This document shows, piece after piece, positions 13,230-18,659 of a stretch of DNA of 18,659 nucleotides. A program made the position numbers and the translations under genes. This stretch comes from JAFGTE01 sp043800105 (GTDB lineage Bacteria > Patescibacteriota > Gracilibacteria > UM-FILTER-43-11), in NCBI GenBank assembly GCA_043800105.1, contig JAZDNJ010000046.1, positions 1 to 18,659 on the forward strand, in the 5' to 3' direction. Below the pieces are notes generated by a model. It searched no databases. It was not told where the DNA came from and worked only from the letters and a program-made list of their open reading frames with translations. Every line of letters begins with the position of its first letter. Position 1 is the stretch's first letter.

Positions 13230-16200
13230 GTGAAGTATAAGCTATTTCCGTGGCTCATAGGATTTTTGCTCCTTGTCGTGATTATTTTCGCGTCTTTTCC
13301 AGCGCCCGCCATTACCCAGACGGATCCATCGGTGAAACAGAACAAAGTTACTTTTAACGCGCCTTTCACTCTGCATTTCAGTGATATTATGAACCGGCGT
13401 TCGGTGGAAGATTCTTTTATGGTACTGCCAAAAATTGAGGGGAAATTCCGGTGGGGGGATCTCCGGACTCTTGAGTTCATTCCTGATGAGCCGCTGACGA
13501 TTGACGATGAATACCGGATTGTGATCAAGGGGAAAGCTAAAAGTATATGGATGAGGAAGATCGGGTATGACACAATGATCGATTACCTGGTTACAGGTCC
13601 GCCTTATGTGCTTTTTGTTAATCCTCCGGACGGTTCGGTACTCACAAAAGACGGCGCGATCACGGTAATGTTCGACCGCCCCATGGGCTTGTCCGGGAAA
13701 AACGAAAAGGATTTGATTAAAATCGACCCACAACTTTCGGGAGAAGTTGAGTTTTTTGGAATGAGCGCCTTTCAGTTCATTGCCAAAACAATCAATGCCG
13801 GACAGACTTATAAGATCAATATTCCGGCCGGGCTAAAGGCTCTGGATGGCGGCGTAACGGCGGAAGATTTTTCGTGGACCATTACAACTCCGGGCCTGAA
13901 AATTGAAAAGAGCGAACCCGAAAACGGAACTACGCAGGCAGCAGTTGATAACTCCATACGGATTTATTTTAACGCGGAAGTTCCGCTGGACGACATCAAG
14001 CCCGGAATCAATGCCATGCTTTATCCGTCAAATGATCTGGACGCCGACAAGGTGAAGAAGACAGATGGATTTTTTAATACCGAAGTAACCTACGCAGTAA
14101 ATGAAGAAGGGGATGCCCGGAAAAATATTCTGGTTTTTGCGCCAACTTTTGATTATCAGCCTGGTGAACAATATCGTTTTGTTCTGAAAGGTGACAAAGA
14201 TCTGCACCTGGCGGAAGATTTTGAGCTTAAATTTTCAACCATTGGAGCGCCTGAAGAAACGGAAGGAGCGGCAGATAATGAAGCGGCTGCAGTGGGCTCC
14301 GGAGAGGCGGCAGCGGGACCATTGAGTGACGCTAAAAACATTGAGTATTTTGTCAGGGGTGAAAACCCCCGACTCACACTGGATAAACCGCTTTCCGAGC
14401 CGGCTGTTGTTTCGGTCTGTCAGGTGTCCAGTAACGAATTCATACGTGTTTCCGCCAAAAACGGCTGGAGCAATTTTAAGTGCGGAACCGGACCGGTTAC
14501 CATCAAACCAGCCCAGGAGAAAACCGAAGACGCTGAACCGATCATCAATCTGAATGATTATTTTAATATCGACTGGGTAACGGGAGTTTATTTTGTTTCG
14601 ATCACTCAGGGGGAACAGAAGACAGTCAGGTATTTTCTGATCGAAGACAGCGTCCTTCTTATGAAGCATTCCGATTCCGATCTTTTTGTCTGGGCGCTGG
14701 ATTTAAAATCCGGTAAACCGATCACGGACATGGAACTTGAAATCCTGAGCTACGATGGTTCCGAAATCGCGCGCGCCAAAACGGATAAAATGGGATTCTT
14801 CAGCATAGACCGCACCTTTGATGAGGGGATTTATGTACGGGGAAAGAAGGAAGAGGACGGGATTAGCAGATGGGGGCTTGTTTCTGACCGATGGACTTTG
14901 CATGACTCCGGAAATCAGTCAGGTTCCGAAGATTTTGGACTCCGGCTTTTTCTTGATCAGAATGTTTTTTTATCCGGGGAAGATATAAAGTTTAAAGGTA
15001 TATGGCGACTTTCTGAAGATCATCAACTGTCGCTTCCGGTATCCGCGTATGTTACGGTTTCACTTGAAGACCCTCAGCATAATTATGTTGTTTCAAAAAG
15101 GATTCCGCTCCGAAGAAACGGTTCTTTTGACGGCACCCTCAGCCTGCCTGAAGACCTCAGTTCGGGGCTCTATATGGTGAGCGTCACCGACGTTAATCAG
15201 CAGAGTCTTACCAGCCCTGTTCCTGTTCAGGTGAAAAACGGTGCCTCTGATTTAAGCCTGGAATGGATCACGGGCGTGGACGATCACATTTCGGAGACGA
15301 CACCTGTTTACATTGTGAAAGCGCGTTACAAAAACGGAATACCGGCCGCCGGAGTAAATGGGCATTTTGAGCTGTTCCGGACTCCCGTTACTCTCAGCCA
15401 TCAGGAAGGCGCCGTCAGTTATACTTTTGAAAGTCTGGATGATATCTGCGCGGAAGATTGCCGGAAAAAAACTCTGGCTAACCGCGGTGATTTTGAATTT
15501 GATCTGAATGGGGAAACTAAGTTACTTCTCACTGATGGCAACGGCGGTTTTCTTCCGGCGGGTAATAATTATGATTTACTGGTTACCGCTGTACTGTCCG
15601 GAGAAGCCCCCACCGGCATTTATAGGTCATTTAAGGTACATCAGGGTGGTTTTGATTTGGGGCTCGGCGTCAAACACGCTTTGATTCAGGCTAACGAAAC
15701 GATTGAAGCCAGCATCATCTCGCTGAATCACGCGGGGCAGGCGGAAAGCGGAAATAAAGTGAGACTGTCCCTTGTTTCGCTGGATCAGAACAAGAAAACC
15801 GTTTATGAAGATAACCTTGAAACGGGAGCGGCACCCCTTACCGTTTCAATTCCCGTCACTCCGACCATGATAGATGGAGTTTATTTGCTTCGGGCCAGAA
15901 GTCAGGATGAAAAACACAATGAAGTATTGGCAGAACTCCCGGTTTACGTGAGTACCAATCCGCTTCAGCCAATCAGTGATGATCTCCTTCTGGCGGCTGA
16001 CCAGACAAAATATTTTGTCGGCGGCCGGGCTCATCTGATGATCAACGAGCCTTCCGCGTTGGAGGATAATCCGGTCACTGTCATCGTCACCTATGAAAGG
16101 GACGGACTCCTTGACTATGAGACATTGGAACTTACCTCCCCCGTCACCCGAATCGCCGTGCCTATAAAGGAGTCAATGATGCCATATTTTGAGGCAACTG

Positions 16201-18548
16201 TTACCCGTTTTAATCGGGGAGTCCGCCCCTCTTTCAGTACCGCCTCACAAAATATCCAGGTGGGAAATGACGCGTCACAGATTTTTATAGATCTGTCTTA
16301 TAGCCCCCCGCAGCCCGGCCCCGGCGAGGAAGTAACCCTTAAGTTCAGGACTTATGATTTTCAGGATCGCCCGCTCTCGTCTGTCATCTCTCTCAACATT
16401 CTGAATCAGGAATTCAGCCTGCCGGTGTTATTGTATGATAGTTTTTTCCCGGGCGAAGTGTCCACTTCCGGAAGCGCTTCGAATATCAGTCCGCGAAGCG
16501 GAAGCAGTTCAGCCCCTGAACATTCTACTGATTACGCACCTGCCTTTTTCAGCCCGGCCCAATCCGTATATTTTGACCCGCTCATAACTACCAGCGCAGG
16601 AGGTGAATCGGAGATCAAGCTGACCCTGCCCGCGAAGCGGGAAGACCTGATTATTCAGGCCATCGCCACCAAAGATACGGGGCAATTCGGCTCTTTGTCT
16701 TCTGTGCTTCATATAAATCAGCAGCTCCGGATTCAGCCCATTTTACCCGGTTTCGCCGTCCCGGGCGATCAGACTGTTTTTGCCGCTTCAGTTAAAAATA
16801 TTTCCGACAAACCTGTACAGTCACGCCTGGAATTTCTGAGTTCCGATGTTTCCGTGAAAGGAGATTCATCCCATAATTTTTCACTGCAGCCTGGCCAGCA
16901 GACTGAAATAGCTTTCGCCGTATTGGTTGATAACACTCTCGATAAAGATAAAATCAGCGTCAGGTTCCGCTCCGGTGATGATGTGGCTGAAGGGGTGATT
17001 TTTCTGCGGCATCTTAAATCCCGGCTCAAAATTCCTGATAGCGGGCTCTTGGGGGATGTCTGGACAGGACGTATTCAATTTCCAAACGATGCCTATCCGG
17101 CTCCCGGCAGTCTTCAGCTGACTTTTAGCGGCAGTCCGCTGGCTTTTGGCAAGATAAAAGCTGAGGCCCTGGAGGAATACACCTTCAGTTCCACTTATCT
17201 TCTTGCCGCCCGACTGCTTACAAAACTTAGTTTGCCGCCCGATGAAACAGATGAAACACCTGAAACTGATTCCGCTGCCGTTCAGAATATGGTTTCCGAA
17301 CTTCTGAAGAGTGCCGACATTAATAATGGCGCTTACCGCTTTTGGAATGAGCCGCAGGCAAGCCCAACGCTTTCAGCCCTGGTGCTTTTTGCTTTCTCGG
17401 AAGCTTCTTCAAAAGGGCTTCATGCTGATTCCCTTTTGCTCAACCGGACAATCACCTTCCTGTTGAAAGCGCTGGATGAAGACCTGAGTCTGAGCCCGGA
17501 TGATAAGGCATTTATTTTGTGGGTCCTGAGTAAAAACGGACAATATGACACCAAAAGAGCTCTTGATTACTTTCAGAACAGAGAAAATGCCGGTGTGGGC
17601 GGCAAAGCCTTCCTCCTGATGAATCTGAACCAGCTGGTTCAGGCCGGTCAGGGAAGTATGGCCAGCCCTTTAAACACGCTTAAAGCTGAACTGATCGATG
17701 AAGCGATTGTGGAGGAGTCATTCGTTTACTTTGACGCTCCGCCAAAAGTGAATGCCATCGCACTGTACGCTCTGAGCGAACTGGATTCCGCCAATCCGCT
17801 GCTAACCGAGATTGCCAATTATCTTACCTTTCAGGATGGCGATTTATTGCTGGAGCTTGATCCTGAAGAAGCTTTGTGGACTGTTTTGGCCCTAAAAAAT
17901 TATGTTGGCCGGACTGATTACTCTGCCGTTAACTTTATCACCCAGATTAAAGTTAATGGCAACACTATTGTGGACCAGTCTGTCACAGGACAAAACGCCG
18001 ACAAAATTTTTCAGAAAAAGATTGGGGCTGAAACATTTGACATAGACGGCATCAATGATATTTTTGTCAAAAAGGATGGTACTGACCCTTTTTATCTGGA
18101 TGCCAATCTGACCTGCCATCTGGATCCTGCCAAAGCCGTGCGCGTCGAGGACGGTCTGATTATTGTCAGAAAGTTTTTCGAAATAACCGATGAAGGCAAA
18201 AAAATCCCGGCGGTCACTTTTAGGAAAGGAAAAAATTACCTGAGCGAGCTGAGTGTGGCAGTACCTAAAGATTATAGATTTGTGGCTTTGAGCGACACGA
18301 TTCCGGCTGGTATGAAGATTCATTTGGGTTCGCTTATGCCAGGCGAACCTTTCAGCCAGGTCCAGTCAGGCGTCGGGAATATAACTTATTTTGCCCCAGT
18401 TTTGCCTGCCGGCGTTTATAAAATAGATACTGAGCTTCAGGCGGTTTTGAGCGGGACTTATCTGCATTTGCCTGCCTCCGTCCAGGCCATTTTTGAGCCT
18501 TCGGTTGTTAGCCGTACAGAGGGAAATACAGTGCAGATTATCGATTGA
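13230..18548 (+). CDS. Exported alpha-2-macroglobulin-like protein lacking the thioester
   Basis: 1772 residues from GTG, directly after an in-frame TGA. The N-terminus is a signal peptide or anchor (hydrophobic L5-F23; possible cleavage after A25-P-A27), with no lipobox. Three bacterial Ig-like (Big_5-type) units span about 35-130, 131-230 and 231-340, then an Ala/Gly/Glu linker (about 340-365). Macroglobulin domains follow; an MG2-like start is RLFLDQNVFLSGEDIKFKG (near 570). A Ser/Gly/Pro-rich segment at about 1075-1110 precedes the A2M-family core (YFDPLITTSAGGESEIKLTLP, near 1113). The helical thioester-type domain (about 1300-1560) has EEYTFSSTYLLAARLL where GCGEQ normally lies, and no cysteine at all. 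A C-terminal MG-like domain ends VAVPKDYRFVALSDTIPAG (near 1675). Bacterial relatives are envelope protease traps. Its downstream neighbour is outside the window. Confidence 0.9.
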   Translation: MKYKLFPWLIGFLLLVVIIFASFPAPAITQTDPSVKQNKVTFNAPFTLHFSDIMNRRSVEDSFMVLPKIEGKFRWGDLRTLEFIPDEPLTIDDEYRIVIKGKAKSIWMRKIGYDTMIDYLVTGPPYVLFVNPPDGSVLTKDGAITVMFDRPMGLSGKNEKDLIKIDPQLSGEVEFFGMSAFQFIAKTINAGQTYKINIPAGLKALDGGVTAEDFSWTITTPGLKIEKSEPENGTTQAAVDNSIRIYFNAEVPLDDIKPGINAMLYPSNDLDADKVKKTDGFFNTEVTYAVNEEGDARKNILVFAPTFDYQPGEQYRFVLKGDKDLHLAEDFELKFSTIGAPEETEGAADNEAAAVGSGEAAAGPLSDAKNIEYFVRGENPRLTLDKPLSEPAVVSVCQVSSNEFIRVSAKNGWSNFKCGTGPVTIKPAQEKTEDAEPIINLNDYFNIDWVTGVYFVSITQGEQKTVRYFLIEDSVLLMKHSDSDLFVWALDLKSGKPITDMELEILSYDGSEIARAKTDKMGFFSIDRTFDEGIYVRGKKEEDGISRWGLVSDRWTLHDSGNQSGSEDFGLRLFLDQNVFLSGEDIKFKGIWRLSEDHQLSLPVSAYVTVSLEDPQHNYVVSKRIPLRRNGSFDGTLSLPEDLSSGLYMVSVTDVNQQSLTSPVPVQVKNGASDLSLEWITGVDDHISETTPVYIVKARYKNGIPAAGVNGHFELFRTPVTLSHQEGAVSYTFESLDDICAEDCRKKTLANRGDFEFDLNGETKLLLTDGNGGFLPAGNNYDLLVTAVLSGEAPTGIYRSFKVHQGGFDLGLGVKHALIQANETIEASIISLNHAGQAESGNKVRLSLVSLDQNKKTVYEDNLETGAAPLTVSIPVTPTMIDGVYLLRARSQDEKHNEVLAELPVYVSTNPLQPISDDLLLAADQTKYFVGGRAHLMINEPSALEDNPVTVIVTYERDGLLDYETLELTSPVTRIAVPIKESMMPYFEATVTRFNRGVRPSFSTASQNIQVGNDASQIFIDLSYSPPQPGPGEEVTLKFRTYDFQDRPLSSVISLNILNQEFSLPVLLYDSFFPGEVSTSGSASNISPRSGSSSAPEHSTDYAPAFFSPAQSVYFDPLITTSAGGESEIKLTLPAKREDLIIQAIATKDTGQFGSLSSVLHINQQLRIQPILPGFAVPGDQTVFAASVKNISDKPVQSRLEFLSSDVSVKGDSSHNFSLQPGQQTEIAFAVLVDNTLDKDKISVRFRSGDDVAEGVIFLRHLKSRLKIPDSGLLGDVWTGRIQFPNDAYPAPGSLQLTFSGSPLAFGKIKAEALEEYTFSSTYLLAARLLTKLSLPPDETDETPETDSAAVQNMVSELLKSADINNGAYRFWNEPQASPTLSALVLFAFSEASSKGLHADSLLLNRTITFLLKALDEDLSLSPDDKAFILWVLSKNGQYDTKRALDYFQNRENAGVGGKAFLLMNLNQLVQAGQGSMASPLNTLKAELIDEAIVEESFVYFDAPPKVNAIALYALSELDSANPLLTEIANYLTFQDGDLLLELDPEEALWTVLALKNYVGRTDYSAVNFITQIKVNGNTIVDQSVTGQNADKIFQKKIGAETFDIDGINDIFVKKDGTDPFYLDANLTCHLDPAKAVRVEDGLIIVRKFFEITDEGKKIPAVTFRKGKNYLSELSVAVPKDYRFVALSDTIPAGMKIHLGSLMPGEPFSQVQSGVGNITYFAPVLPAGVYKIDTELQAVLSGTYLHLPASVQAIFEPSVVSRTEGNTVQIID

Positions 18549-18608
18549 TCGTTTTTGGCGTAAAATAGCGCTGTTTGCCGGCTCTTGAATAACTTTGGGC
18601 AAATTAAA
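18549..18608. other. Intergenic segment after the macroglobulin gene
   Basis: No ORF or convincing terminator is seen. It contains weak promoter-like words (TAAAAT at 18561-18566) and a few GC-rich short complementary pieces that do not make a stable hairpin with a T run. Confidence 0.4.
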
Positions 18609-18657
18609 GCATGTGGTTTAAGCTTGTCTTAGCTTAAAACTAACCAAAACCACATGC
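18609..18657. repeat. Long inverted repeat with nested hairpin
   Basis: GCATGTGGTTT (18609-18619) and its exact reverse complement AAACCACATGC (18647-18657) bracket a second perfect inverted repeat, TTTAAGCT (18617-18624) and AGCTTAAA (18631-18638), around a six-base loop. The outer and inner stems share TTT, so alternative folds exist. On the minus strand the outer stem is followed by TTTAATTT, compatible with a terminator of a gene beyond the window's right edge; on the plus strand no T run is seen before the window ends. Confidence 0.7.
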
Positions 18658-18659
18658 AA

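Noticed and set aside
57..18548. TGA recoded as glycine, as in Gracilibacteria
   Set aside because: Recognised proteins end where expected, several at TGA with a new promoter or gene directly after it (for example 6083-6085), and glycine positions in conserved motifs use GGN.
18609..18657. CRISPR repeat
   Set aside because: Only one palindromic unit is seen, there are no spacer-repeat periods and no cas genes in the window.

Overview
The window is a dense, roughly half-GC bacterial chromosome segment using TGA as stop. Its gene set is small, with almost no intergenic space. There are no Shine-Dalgarno motifs in front of the genes, but the -35/-10 promoters are ordinary sigma70-like. With two unrecognised, diverged coiled-coil gene pairs and a huge alpha-2-macroglobulin-like gene, this fits a reduced-genome lineage such as the Patescibacteria/CPR (perhaps a Peregrinibacteria-like group with the standard code). 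That placement is an inference and needs marker genes or 16S.

Layout. (1) 57-638 (+) is an Fe/Mn superoxide dismutase, meeting tail to tail a minus-strand run. In transcription order that run is mntA-like antitoxin with a fused helix-turn-helix (3371-2940), hepT HEPN toxin (2943-2596), pyrD class 1B (2566-1646), pyrK (1634-834), a 26-residue cysteine-rich mini-protein (803-723) and tRNA-Trp(CCA) (714-640). (2) 3521-4534 (+) is a lipoprotein with a near-ideal promoter, overlapping at its 3' end a minus-strand malic enzyme (5703-4531). (3) 5777-6772 (+) holds a small unknown protein and a second lipoprotein, each with its own promoter. (4) 6865-9522 (+) is a four-gene set A-B-A'-B'. A and A' share an almost identical N-terminal leader, and B and B' are clear paralogues, so a two-gene unit has been duplicated. 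(5) 11250-9514 (-) is gatC-gatA. (6) 11280-11618 (+) is a small membrane protein meeting guaB (13097-11619, -) with no gap. (7) 13230-18548 (+) is a 1772-residue exported alpha-2-macroglobulin-like protein that keeps a bait-like linker but lacks the thioester motif. A long inverted repeat closes the window.

How the genes fit together. PyrD and PyrK form the NAD-linked dihydroorotate dehydrogenase, GuaB commits IMP to GMP, GatCA is two thirds of the tRNA-dependent amidotransferase, and malic enzyme links malate to pyruvate. The envelope side consists of two lipoproteins, one membrane protein and the macroglobulin. The A-B module is the best candidate for something undescribed. The thioester-less macroglobulin, the HTH-MntA fusion and the SD-less translation signals are the other points of note.
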